Assembly: GCF_020782115.1 (NCBI RefSeq)
Contig: NZ_JAJGMW010000012.1
Span: forward strand, 62,001-126,000
Direction: 5' to 3'
DNA from: Leeuwenhoekiella parthenopeia
GTDB taxonomy: Bacteria; Bacteroidota; Bacteroidia; Flavobacteriales; Flavobacteriaceae
Length of the DNA stretch: 64,000 nucleotides
In this document: in pieces, positions 28,564 through 37,818 of the stretch
Numbering within the stretch: the first letter of the stretch is position 1
How the letters are laid out: each line of letters starts with the position of its first letter
Made by a program: the position numbers and the translations under genes
Notes under the pieces: generated by a model
Told to the model about the DNA's origin: nothing
Database searches by the model: none
Seen by the model: only the letters and a program-made list of their open reading frames with translations

Positions 28564-31500
28564 ATGAAACATAATATTCTTAATATTAAAAGAGCCTATT
28601 CTTTGATGCTGCTGGTTTTGAGTTGCACATTGAGTCTAAATACATATGCCTTAAGACTTGATAATTCTGAAAACGTGGCGTTGCAGAAAGTGGTTACCGG
28701 TACTGTATATGACGACAGTGATAACAATCAACCTCTTATCGGGGTTACGGTTGTTGAAAAAGGAACTAATAATGGTACTGCTACAGATTTTGATGGAAAT
28801 TATTCTATACGGGTCGCTCCGGGGGCTACCCTGGTTTTTTCATTCGTAGGTTTTGAAACGAAGGAAGTATTGGTTTCAGACCAGGAAAGTATTGATGTAA
28901 CTCTGAGTCTTAGCTCAGAATCATTGGAAGAAACCGTTGTAATAGCCTTTGGAGGTAAGCAGCTTAAAGAAAGTCAGGTAAGTTCTATTGCAACTATCAA
29001 CCCCGCAGAACTAAAAGGACCTACCAATAACCTTACTAATATGATCGCGGGTCGCGTACCGGGAATGATTTCTTTTCAGCGGTCTGGTGAGCCGGGGGCA
29101 GATAACTCTGACTTCTTTATTCGGGGTTTGAGTACTTTTGGGAGTGGTAAGCGTAATCCCCTAATATTAATTGATAATATTGAATCTACGCCCACTGATC
29201 TTGCTCGTTTGCAACCAGACGACATAGACACCTTTTCAGTCTTAAAAGATGCGGCAGCTGCTTCAGTTTATGGAGCGCGTGGTGCAAATGGCGTGATTCT
29301 CATTACCACAAAAAGTGGTAAAGCCGGTAAGGCAAAATTTAGTGCACGTGCAGCATCGCGAATTTCAACTAATACCGATAATTTTCAGTTTGCAGATAAT
29401 ATTACCTACATGAATCTGGCAAATGAGGCTGCGCTTACGCGTGATCCTCTGGCGGCATTGCCTTATTCGCAAATTAAAATTGATCGTACTGCAGCAGGAG
29501 ATAATCCGTATTTGTACCCCAGCAATAATTGGATAGATCAAATCCTAAAAGACTATACCGTTAACCAAAGTTTTAATATTAGTGCCAGTGGAGGTTCAGA
29601 ACGTGCGCGCTATTATGTTTCAGGAACTTACAATGTGGATAATGGAATTTTGGATGTTAATCCCATAAATAATTTTAACAGTAATATTAAACTCCAAAAT
29701 TATTCGCTTAGAAGTAAATTGGATATAGACCTGACACCTACAACTTTTGCAACGGTTAACATCTATGGTCAGTTTGACGACTATAATGGTCCAATCGCTC
29801 AAGGTGGAGACATCATTGCTTCAACGGTAAATGCAAACCCGGTAGCATTTCCGGCAATCTTTCCTTCAGAATTTTATCCTATAGCAGAGCATCCTTTATT
29901 TGGTAATGCTCCCTTGTCATTGTCAAGTAATGCTTTATATAGAAATCCATATGCAGAGATGGTTAGAGGGTATCGTACTACCAAGAACTCAACGGTACAG
30001 GCACAACTTGCAATTGATCAAAAACTTGATTTTATTACTAAAGGGCTTAAACTAGGAACTATGAATTATATAAGACGTTATAATTCCTATTCAATAAGTA
30101 GAGCCTATAATCCTTTTTACTATCAGGCTTCCCGTAATCCGGTTGATAACAGTATAATGTTAAGAGTACTAAATGACGGTACTCAGGCCTCAATAGGCAC
30201 CCCCGGAACTGAATTTTTAAATCTTGCCGGAGGCGGGAATGTTTCAAATTCCAGAATTTACAACCAGTTTACACTTAATTATGATAAAACATTTGCTGAA
30301 AAGCATGTGGTTTCGGGTTTTCTAATCAATGTTTTACAAAGTTATGAGACTACGGAATATGATAACCTTCAGCAATCGTTACAATATCGTAACCATACTT
30401 TTTCTGGAAGGTTTACCTATGCTTTTGATAGAAGGTATATTGCCGAATTTAGCTTTGGGTATAACGGTTCAGAGCGTTTTGATCGCAGCAACAGATATGG
30501 TTTTTTCCCTTCATTTGGTGTGAGCTATGTAGTTTCAAATGAAGCTTTTTTTGAAAAATTGAAAGAAACTGTGACCAATCTCAAATTGCGATTTACCTAC
30601 GGTAAGGCCGGAAATGACGAAATTGGAAATGCAGATGAGGATAGATTCTTTTATTTATCAAGAGTAAATGCTAATAACGGAGGATTTGGAGCTCTGTTCG
30701 GTCAGGATTATAATTACTACCGCCCGGGTATATCGATAGATCGTTATGCAAATCCAAATATTGGTTGGGAGATTTCGGAGCAATACAATTTTGGTATAGA
30801 CATTGGTTTATGGAGAGATTTAAATATTACTGCAGAGATTTATCAACAAAACCGTTCAAATATACTTCAAAGGCGTACAGAAATTGGGGATGTAATAGGT
30901 CTGACCGCGCAGCCTCAAGTAAATTTTGCAGAGCTTGAGTCAAAGGGTATTGATTTATCTTTAGATTATAACAGGCAAATAAATCAGGAGTGGTGGACAC
31001 AGGCAAGAGCTACGTTAACTTTTGCGACTAATGAGGTTAAACAGACTAATGAGCTCAACTATCCCGATGATTTAAGTTACCTCTCTCAGGTAGGTAATAA
31101 TGCATCTCAAATGTACGGGTATCTTGCCGAGCGTTTATTTACAGATCAGGAAGAAGTAAATAATTCACCAGCACAATTTGGTCAATATACCGGTGGAGAT
31201 ATTAAGTATCGTGATGTAAATGGCGATGGCGTGATTACACCTTTAGACCGCGTACCTATTGGTTTACCAACTACACCTGAATTAATCTATGGTTTTGGAG
31301 GCACTGTTGGATATAAAGATTTTGACTTAAGTATTTTCTTTCAGGGATCTGCCCGGTCCTCTTTTCAAATCGATCCCAGAGCTATTTCACCATTTGTTTT
31401 GGGTACGGGTGATAACACTGGTAGACAAAATGGCTTGCTTAAAATCATTGCAGACAGCTACTGGTCTGAAGACAACAGAGACCTATATGCTTTTTGGCCT

Positions 31501-31776
31501 CGCCTAAGCTCAACAGTAATTGAGAATAATGTGCAGAGTTCATCCTGGTGGCTGCAAAACAATGATTTCTTAAGACTTAAGAATCTTGAGTTTGGCTATC
31601 GTGCTTCAGAGCGCCTTACAGAATCCTTAGGCTTACGCTCTTTACGTGTTTATGCGAGTGGAATCAACCTTGCCGTTTGGAGCAGCTTTAAGCTTTGGGA
31701 TCCTGAAATGGGAGGAAATGGTTTAGGATATCCTATTCAATCTACTTACAACTTAGGTGTTCAATTTGACTTTTAA
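28564..31776 (+). CDS. SusC/RagA-type TonB-dependent outer-membrane transporter
   Basis: 1070 residues. Signal peptide to about residue 29, then a carboxypeptidase-regulatory-like barrel-extension domain (GTVYDDSDNNQPLIGVTVVE, about 46-125). The plug domain carries IDNIES, DDIDTFSVLKDAAAASVYG and RGANGVILITTKSG, a strong SusC signature, and a C-terminal 22-strand barrel ends in LGVQFDF. With SusD it imports oligosaccharides across the outer membrane using TonB energy. It is 12 bp before susD. The ligand cannot be read from sequence; PUL context points to arabinogalactan fragments. Confidence 0.97.
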   Translation: MKHNILNIKRAYSLMLLVLSCTLSLNTYALRLDNSENVALQKVVTGTVYDDSDNNQPLIGVTVVEKGTNNGTATDFDGNYSIRVAPGATLVFSFVGFETKEVLVSDQESIDVTLSLSSESLEETVVIAFGGKQLKESQVSSIATINPAELKGPTNNLTNMIAGRVPGMISFQRSGEPGADNSDFFIRGLSTFGSGKRNPLILIDNIESTPTDLARLQPDDIDTFSVLKDAAAASVYGARGANGVILITTKSGKAGKAKFSARAASRISTNTDNFQFADNITYMNLANEAALTRDPLAALPYSQIKIDRTAAGDNPYLYPSNNWIDQILKDYTVNQSFNISASGGSERARYYVSGTYNVDNGILDVNPINNFNSNIKLQNYSLRSKLDIDLTPTTFATVNIYGQFDDYNGPIAQGGDIIASTVNANPVAFPAIFPSEFYPIAEHPLFGNAPLSLSSNALYRNPYAEMVRGYRTTKNSTVQAQLAIDQKLDFITKGLKLGTMNYIRRYNSYSISRAYNPFYYQASRNPVDNSIMLRVLNDGTQASIGTPGTEFLNLAGGGNVSNSRIYNQFTLNYDKTFAEKHVVSGFLINVLQSYETTEYDNLQQSLQYRNHTFSGRFTYAFDRRYIAEFSFGYNGSERFDRSNRYGFFPSFGVSYVVSNEAFFEKLKETVTNLKLRFTYGKAGNDEIGNADEDRFFYLSRVNANNGGFGALFGQDYNYYRPGISIDRYANPNIGWEISEQYNFGIDIGLWRDLNITAEIYQQNRSNILQRRTEIGDVIGLTAQPQVNFAELESKGIDLSLDYNRQINQEWWTQARATLTFATNEVKQTNELNYPDDLSYLSQVGNNASQMYGYLAERLFTDQEEVNNSPAQFGQYTGGDIKYRDVNGDGVITPLDRVPIGLPTTPELIYGFGGTVGYKDFDLSIFFQGSARSSFQIDPRAISPFVLGTGDNTGRQNGLLKIIADSYWSEDNRDLYAFWPRLSSTVIENNVQSSSWWLQNNDFLRLKNLEFGYRASERLTESLGLRSLRVYASGINLAVWSSFKLWDPEMGGNGLGYPIQSTYNLGVQFDF

Positions 31777-31788
31777 AAAAACTTAAAT

Positions 31789-33756
31789 ATGAAAAATATA
31801 CTATTTAAAAAATCTTTTAAGCGAAAGTTAGTGCTGGTACTGGCACTACCCTTTGTGATGATTTATAATGCCTGCCAGGATGATTATCTGGATGTAGTTC
31901 CTGATGGTCTGGCTACTGTTGATAAAATTTTTAATTTGAGACAGGAAGCTGAAAAGTATCTGTTTACGTGTTACTCATATATGCCAAGGTTAGGAGATTT
32001 GCGTAGAAACGCGGCCTTTCTTGCCGGCGATGAAATGTGGGTGCCAGACAACCGTGAAAACGGGGATTACTTTGCATTAGAGATTGCTTTAGGAAGGCAA
32101 CGTGTTGCAAACCCATATTATAATGTATGGCAGGGAGAGTATCAGGGAGGTTTGCCATTTGACGGCTCTGAAATCTGGGATGGCATCAGACACTGTAATA
32201 TTTTTATTGAGAATATGTCTGATCCTAACAACGTACCTGATATTACAGATACTGAGCGGGAACGCTGGATTGCAGAAGCTAAGTTTTTAAAGGCCTATTA
32301 TCATTTTTATTTAATGCGCCATTACGGGGCAATACCTATTATTAAAGAAAACGTTTCTGTAGATGCTCCAACACCTGCATTTGATTTGCCGCGTGATCCT
32401 TATGATGAGGGAATTGATTATATAGTTGAACTTCTGGATGAGGCCGCTGCAGTATTACCACCGGTTATAGCAGATATCAATACAGAATATGGTCGCATTA
32501 CTTCGGTTATTGCCAGATCATTAAAAGCACGGGTTTTAGTAACTGCCGCAAGTCCGTTATACAATGGTAACCCAGATCTTTCGGTAGTAATCAATAACGA
32601 TGGTACACCATTATATAATACCACTTTTGAAGCCAATAAATGGCAAATTGCGGCTGATGCGGCAAAAGAGGCCATTGATGCAGCTGAAGCTGCAGGACTA
32701 AGATTGTATGAGTTCAATGAGGCTTTAACGGGATTTGATCTTACAGATACTACTGTTACCAAGTTGAGCATTCGTAATGCAATCACAGACCCTGAAAGCC
32801 TGGAAATTATTTGGCCTAATACCCAAAGTCTTACAAATGGAGCAGACGGTCTTCAGGCCAGTGCAATGGCACCTCTTGAGGTTGGTCATAATACCCGGGT
32901 GGCACGTAAAGTAATTTCACCTACAATTACGATGGCAAAATTATTTTATACTGATAATGGAGTGCCAATCACGGAAGATAAAGCTTACGATTTTAACGAT
33001 ATCCTTGAGTTGAGAGAAGCTCAACCTGATGAGCGTTATAATATAGAAGAAGGATATCGCACTTCAAGATTAAATTTTGACCGGGAACCTCGTTTTTACG
33101 CAGACCTTGGTTTTGATGGAAGTATGTGGTATAAGCGTGATGCTTTGGGAGATGAAACCAAATGGCACATAGAAGGTAAATTCGGGGACTATTCAGGAAG
33201 TGATCATCCATTCTTTTTTAACGAGACCGGGTATTACTGTAAAAAACTGGTGAATTGGAGAATGACATTTAGTAATGATGGTGGAACCTTTGAGACCTAT
33301 GCCTGGCCCGAAATGCGTCTTGCAGATTTATATTTGCTCTATGCAGAAGCTCTTAATGAAGTGTCAGGACCTTCACAAGAGGTTTATTCCTACTTAGATC
33401 AGATACGAGAACGTGCTGGTTTAGATGGTGTTGTAGAGTCCTGGGCAGCACATTCCAACAATCCAAATAAGCCAACAACTAAAGAAGGCTTGAGAAGTAT
33501 TATACAACAGGAGCGTATGATAGAATTGGCTTTTGAAGGACAGCGCTATTGGGATCTTCTTCGCTGGAAACGCGCGGTTCAGGAATTTAATGATAATGTG
33601 CAGGGTTGGAATGTTAAAGGTGATGATGAAGCATCTTACTATCAAATACGCACCATTCATCTACAAAATTTTATTTCACCTCGTGATTATTTCTGGCCAC
33701 TCAGTGAAACGTCTTTAATCCGTAACACAAATCTGGTTCAAAACCCAGGTTGGTAA
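31789..33756 (+). CDS. SusD/RagB-family glycan-binding lipoprotein
   Basis: 655 residues. The lipobox Cys29 (FVMIYNACQDDY) is followed by the N-terminal helical TPR-like region of SusD (EAEKYLFTCYSYMPRLGD; WIAEAKFLKAYYHFYLMRHYG). The C-terminal family blocks are PEMRLADLYLLYAEALNEV, IIQQERMIELAFEGQRYWD and LLRWKRAVQEFND. It forms the lid over the SusC pore on the cell surface and captures the glycan. It is 12 bp after susC and 16 bp before the next lipoprotein gene. Confidence 0.97.
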   Translation: MKNILFKKSFKRKLVLVLALPFVMIYNACQDDYLDVVPDGLATVDKIFNLRQEAEKYLFTCYSYMPRLGDLRRNAAFLAGDEMWVPDNRENGDYFALEIALGRQRVANPYYNVWQGEYQGGLPFDGSEIWDGIRHCNIFIENMSDPNNVPDITDTERERWIAEAKFLKAYYHFYLMRHYGAIPIIKENVSVDAPTPAFDLPRDPYDEGIDYIVELLDEAAAVLPPVIADINTEYGRITSVIARSLKARVLVTAASPLYNGNPDLSVVINNDGTPLYNTTFEANKWQIAADAAKEAIDAAEAAGLRLYEFNEALTGFDLTDTTVTKLSIRNAITDPESLEIIWPNTQSLTNGADGLQASAMAPLEVGHNTRVARKVISPTITMAKLFYTDNGVPITEDKAYDFNDILELREAQPDERYNIEEGYRTSRLNFDREPRFYADLGFDGSMWYKRDALGDETKWHIEGKFGDYSGSDHPFFFNETGYYCKKLVNWRMTFSNDGGTFETYAWPEMRLADLYLLYAEALNEVSGPSQEVYSYLDQIRERAGLDGVVESWAAHSNNPNKPTTKEGLRSIIQQERMIELAFEGQRYWDLLRWKRAVQEFNDNVQGWNVKGDDEASYYQIRTIHLQNFISPRDYFWPLSETSLIRNTNLVQNPGW

Positions 33757-33772
33757 TTTAAAAATTGAAACT

Positions 33773-34990
33773 ATGAGAACACTAATTTTAAAACCAGTAG
33801 TCCTATTTATACTTTTATCTATAGGTCTAAGCTGCTCCGAAGAAGTCGAGCAGGTTCCTTTGGAATCTAATAGCACTGCACCGGCGCCCGTATCCAATGT
33901 TAATATTGAAAATCTACCAGGTGAAGTTAAATTGACTTTTACACTTCCCAAAGATCCGGATCTTTTGTACGTAAAAGCTAATTATACGCTTCCCACAGGA
34001 AGAGAAATGGAGGTAAAATCATCTTTGTATTCTAATTCTATGATTTTACAGGGGTTTAGCGGTAATGATGAAGTAGATGTAGAGGTCGTTGCTGTAAACC
34101 GTAGCGAGGTTGAATCAGAACCCGTATTGCTTAGCGTGAAGCCGTTACAGTCTCCAATATTCGACGTCTATGAAAGTTTAAGTGTAGGGAGTGCGTTTGG
34201 AGGTATTTTTGTGAACGCTGATAATCCGGTACGGGAGGATCTGGCAATTTTAATACTTACCAAAAATGAAGAAGGTGACTATGTAGCTGATCCTAATAGC
34301 ATCTATACTTCTACTGATGATATTAGACGCGTAGTGAGAGGGTATGATACTATACCAAGAGAGTTTGCCTTTACCATTCGTGACAGATGGCTCAATTATA
34401 CTGACACACTGGTAACCTCAATTACTCCATTATTTGAGCAGGCAATACCTAAGTCAAGCTATGGAGATTTACGTTTGCCCAATGATGCTCCCGGGCATAA
34501 TTCCACTCCAAAGAGCGGAATGTGGGATAATGATTTTATTAACTGGCCTCGCTGTTATTTAACTCAGGGTAATTTTATTGCTGATACGCACATAACAAGT
34601 TTTGATATTGGCGTTCTAGCCAAGCTAAGTCGAATAGTTATATGGGACTACCCGGAATATTACAATAGCGGTAATGGTACTGGAAGGGCTTATTATTACA
34701 ACGTTTGTATGAAAGAATTTAAAATTTACGGTTCTGCAGAATTAGAAACTACTGGGGATCTTGACAAGTGGACTCTTTTAGGTACATACAAACAAGTAAA
34801 ACCATCAGGATTGCCCTATGGACAGAGTACAGGAGAAGATTTTGCAACGGCTAATGCCGGTTTTAGTTGGGATATTGACCCCAGTGCTGGTCCTATGCGT
34901 TACATCCGTATAGAGATGATTGATAACTGGGCAGGTACATACTCAATGGGTATATCTGAGCTTCAGGTATACGGTAACACAAAATTTTAA
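33773..34990 (+). CDS. DUF4959/DUF5126/DUF5000 surface lipoprotein (putative SGBP)
   Basis: 405 residues. Lipobox LLSIGLSCSEE (Cys about 21). The first domain (PVSNVNIENLPGEVKLTFTL) is DUF4959-like, the middle (SPIFDVYESLSVGSAFGGI) DUF5126-like, and the C-terminal ~150 residues are a discoidin-type beta sandwich (DUF5000), ending RYIRIEMIDNWAG...ISELQVYG. Proteins with this order are usually encoded right after susD and are believed to be surface glycan-binding proteins. A non-catalytic binding role here is inferred from fold and position. Confidence 0.85.
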   Translation: MRTLILKPVVLFILLSIGLSCSEEVEQVPLESNSTAPAPVSNVNIENLPGEVKLTFTLPKDPDLLYVKANYTLPTGREMEVKSSLYSNSMILQGFSGNDEVDVEVVAVNRSEVESEPVLLSVKPLQSPIFDVYESLSVGSAFGGIFVNADNPVREDLAILILTKNEEGDYVADPNSIYTSTDDIRRVVRGYDTIPREFAFTIRDRWLNYTDTLVTSITPLFEQAIPKSSYGDLRLPNDAPGHNSTPKSGMWDNDFINWPRCYLTQGNFIADTHITSFDIGVLAKLSRIVIWDYPEYYNSGNGTGRAYYYNVCMKEFKIYGSAELETTGDLDKWTLLGTYKQVKPSGLPYGQSTGEDFATANAGFSWDIDPSAGPMRYIRIEMIDNWAGTYSMGISELQVYGNTKF

Positions 34991-35009
34991 TCTTAAATAG
35001 AATAGCAAG

Positions 35010-36224
35010 ATGAAAAATTTACATTTATATATATACGTAGCGGTCGTAAGCTGTTTTATGATTCTTTGGTCGTGTTCAGATCAGGAATATGACGATTACA
35101 AGAAATTTGCTGATGGAGGTGAAATAAATTATACTGAAAAAGTAGATTCGTTAAAATCCTTTTCTGGGAAAAACAGAATTATGCTTCAGGGGATAATTAA
35201 TGCTGACCCAAAAATCACTGAATTTCGTGTCTTTTGGAACGACGGAAGAGATTCTGTTTCAGTACCGATAACACGCAGTGGTGGTGTTGATACACTTGAG
35301 GTCACGATTGCTGATATTCCGGAGAACATCTACAACTTTCAGATCCGTACGTATGACGCAGCAGGTAATAAATCTTTAGTATCTAATGTAACTGGTGCGG
35401 TATATGGAGAACGGTATCAAAATACATTATACAACAGACCGGTGCTAGCAAACGATCTGGTTAATGGTACATTAACTATTTCTTACGCAAGTATGGATCT
35501 AACAACAGGCGTGATTGGAACAGAAGTTTTAATTGATGGGGCTTCGGAGTCAATTTTCATTCCAATAGATTCAGAGGAGTATAATATTTCAGATTATGTA
35601 GCTGGAGAAAGTTATAAATATCGAACACTCTTTTTACCTGAAGAGACGGCCATAGATACTTTTACAACAGATTATGTTTCCTACACTCCAATAGCCAAGC
35701 CTATACTTGTTAATGCCGCGATTCCTTTTAAAGCTTCTTCTCGTTCTGGTAGATGGGGTATTTTGGAAGATTGGACAACAACGCAACCTGTTTTGGTACA
35801 TGGTGGTTATGGTGGCTGGGATGAATGGAATGGTAATATTTTTAATATAGAATCCGGTTGGGGTGCAGCAGCAGTTAATAACGGTAAAATCTACCAAACC
35901 TTAAACGAAGTACAGCCCGCTACTTATGTATTGAATGTCTTGATAAGAGATACAAACCATAAGTTGACAGACGCGGGTGGGTCGTATTTTGTAGTTGCCA
36001 AAGGAAATACGCTTCCAGACGTTTCAGATGTTACAAGTGCAGAGGAGGTCCTTGCTTACAAAAGGATAAATGTAGAATTGGGCTCAGAGTATACCTATAG
36101 ATTAGAGTTTACAATTGAGGATGAATCTACAGATATCACTGTTGGTCAAATTACCACTCAGGCTTCTGGTGATCCAGGACGTTTTTGCAACGTAAGATCT
36201 TGGGATATTGTCGTACAGAACTAA
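35010..36224 (+). CDS. DUF4998/DUF5013 surface lipoprotein (putative SGBP)
   Basis: 404 residues with lipobox Cys22 (MILWSCSDQ). The N-terminal part has the DUF4998 opening YDDYKKFADGGEINYTEKVD, followed by SGKNRIMLQGII, and reads as two FN3-like domains. The C-terminal ~170 residues (ASSRSGRWGILEDWTT to RSWDIVVQN) form a beta-sandwich of DUF5013 type with many Trp and Gly, as in carbohydrate-binding modules. It is the last gene before a clear terminator, closing the susCD transcript. Probably a second glycan-binding protein; no catalytic residues are apparent. Confidence 0.85.
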   Translation: MKNLHLYIYVAVVSCFMILWSCSDQEYDDYKKFADGGEINYTEKVDSLKSFSGKNRIMLQGIINADPKITEFRVFWNDGRDSVSVPITRSGGVDTLEVTIADIPENIYNFQIRTYDAAGNKSLVSNVTGAVYGERYQNTLYNRPVLANDLVNGTLTISYASMDLTTGVIGTEVLIDGASESIFIPIDSEEYNISDYVAGESYKYRTLFLPEETAIDTFTTDYVSYTPIAKPILVNAAIPFKASSRSGRWGILEDWTTTQPVLVHGGYGGWDEWNGNIFNIESGWGAAAVNNGKIYQTLNEVQPATYVLNVLIRDTNHKLTDAGGSYFVVAKGNTLPDVSDVTSAEEVLAYKRINVELGSEYTYRLEFTIEDESTDITVGQITTQASGDPGRFCNVRSWDIVVQN

Positions 36225-36235
36225 AAACATTATTT

Positions 36236-36266
36236 AAAAGGGAAGAGGTCTTAATCTTCCCTTTTT
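36236..36266 (+). terminator. Terminator closing the susCD transcript
   Basis: AAAAGGGAAGA pairs with TCTTCCCTTTT, followed by further T. It is 11 bp after the DUF4998 gene stop and 86 bp before the next ATG. Confidence 0.88.
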
Positions 36267-36351
36267 ATTTGATGAAATATTCAGTTTATAAAATCATATT
36301 TCCAAAGCACGAGATACCTTAAAACTGAGGATAAATACAATACATACTATA

Positions 36352-37557
36352 ATGAAATATTTAAAATATATATTTTTTTCAACTAGCATTCTGTTGTGGA
36401 GTCTTAGTTGCTCACCGGAAGATGCTAAAGAAGAACCTAAAGAGGATCCTGTCGTTGAGCTAAATTTAGCTACAGTTAAAACTAATGAGGTTTCAGATGT
36501 AGATGCTTATAAGGCTACAATATCAGCCAGGGTTGAAGATGATGGAGGCAGTACAATTAAGGAGCGTGGAATATGTTATGCTCTGGCACCTAATCCAGAT
36601 TATTCAGATAATAGGGCTACACCTAATTCATTTAAAGGATCTGGTGAGTATGAAATTAACCTTTCTGATCTTGAAGATAACACAACCTACTTTATCCGTG
36701 CATTTGCAACAAATTCTAAGGGAATAGCCTACGGTAATGAATTGTCATTTAAAACCCTTAATGCTGATGTACCTAAGTTTGCTATTAGTGAAACTAAGGT
36801 AAGCGGGGTTCATGATATTTGGGTAGAAACCACTCTGATTGAGACGGGTGACGCGAACATTAAAGAGATAGGTATAGTTTACGGTACGACAGCTGATTTA
36901 AATGTTGAAAGTAATCAGGTCGTTGTTCAGGAGGAGGTGAAGGCTAAATATTTAAGCAGAATGACCAAACTCGAAGAAAAAACAACGTATTATTTTAAAG
37001 CTTATGCTATTACAGAAAATAATGACGTTTTTTATAGTGAACCTGAATCGTTTGAGACAATTAATTCCGGTGATTTTACATTTACAATAAATGGATATGA
37101 TGAAAATAGTCCTGTTTTTACCAGGTTAAAAAATGCTATCGAAAAGGTTCAGTATTATTACAATAATTTTACGTCCATTAAAAAACACGTTTGGGTAAAT
37201 TATGTACCCGGAGTGCCTACTGCTGATGCTAATTTTGAAGGATGGATTCGTTTTGGTTCTAATCAATCCTATCAACAAACTGGAACGGCCCTGCACGAGG
37301 TGGCTCATACGGTAGGAGTAGGTACACATTCTAAATGGAATGAACTTCTAAAAGGCGGAATCTATCAGGGCTCAAGAGCAAATCAAATTTTAAAGCTTTT
37401 AACTCAGGATGAGGATACAGCAATAAAAGGAGACGGTTTACATTTTTGGCCGTTTGGAATAAACGGAGCGCACGAAGATGATGGTCAGGATATGACATAT
37501 ATTATAAATACTTTAATTATTCAAGGAATGCGTGCTGATGGTTTACCCATCAACTAA
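36352..37557 (+). CDS. Lipoprotein with FN3-like repeats and an HExxH motif, function unknown
   Basis: 401 residues. Lipobox LLWSLSCSPE (Cys about 20) and an acidic linker precede two FN3-like domains (about 35-135 and 136-235), each with a TYFIRAFATN/TYYFKAYAIT strand. The C-terminal ~165 residues hold LHEVAHTVGVGTHSKW (His315, Glu316, His319, His326), a zinc-protease-like HExxH with Gly322 placed as in metzincins. The third His is one residue later than in HExxHxxGxxH. A further conserved-looking block is GDGLHFWPFGINGAHEDD. The gene is between two terminated transcripts of the PUL. It could be a surface glycoprotease attacking the protein core of a proteoglycan, or a non-peptidase metal site. 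I do not recognise the family with certainty. Confidence 0.75.
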   Translation: MKYLKYIFFSTSILLWSLSCSPEDAKEEPKEDPVVELNLATVKTNEVSDVDAYKATISARVEDDGGSTIKERGICYALAPNPDYSDNRATPNSFKGSGEYEINLSDLEDNTTYFIRAFATNSKGIAYGNELSFKTLNADVPKFAISETKVSGVHDIWVETTLIETGDANIKEIGIVYGTTADLNVESNQVVVQEEVKAKYLSRMTKLEEKTTYYFKAYAITENNDVFYSEPESFETINSGDFTFTINGYDENSPVFTRLKNAIEKVQYYYNNFTSIKKHVWVNYVPGVPTADANFEGWIRFGSNQSYQQTGTALHEVAHTVGVGTHSKWNELLKGGIYQGSRANQILKLLTQDEDTAIKGDGLHFWPFGINGAHEDDGQDMTYIINTLIIQGMRADGLPIN

Positions 37558-37632
37558 GGCTATTTATATAGCTGGGTTTACTTATAGCAAGCTTTAAGAG
37601 CAAATGGTTAGCTTGTATTGAATAATTGTAGG

Positions 37633-37707
37633 TTTTGACCACCCCGTCCCCCCTAATTTGTCAATTTATACCCTCTAAAAATACCTGTTTTTCAGGAAAC
37701 TTGTAAA
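37633..37707 (+). promoter_or_regulatory. Candidate HTCS operator/promoter of the enzyme transcript
   Basis: The 261-bp gap before 37819 repeats the layout seen at 27087: TTTTGA (37633-37638), CCCCCTAA (37649) and CCCTCTAA (37671) spaced 22 bp, and GGAAACTTGTAAA (37695-37707). TGA-to-GGAAAC distance is 59 bp in both regions. The second repeat reads TATACCCTCTAA, close to TATACCCCCTAA of the other site. TACGTTTT about 21 bp further downstream is a near -7 match. Confidence 0.65.
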
Positions 37708-37818
37708 CCAATTATAAATGCTATTACGTTTTCGAAAAACAAACTTGGTGTTATAATCAAAGATAGATATGTAGGTAACTCAAATTATAAATGTTTTATT
37801 TACATTTATAAAATTATT

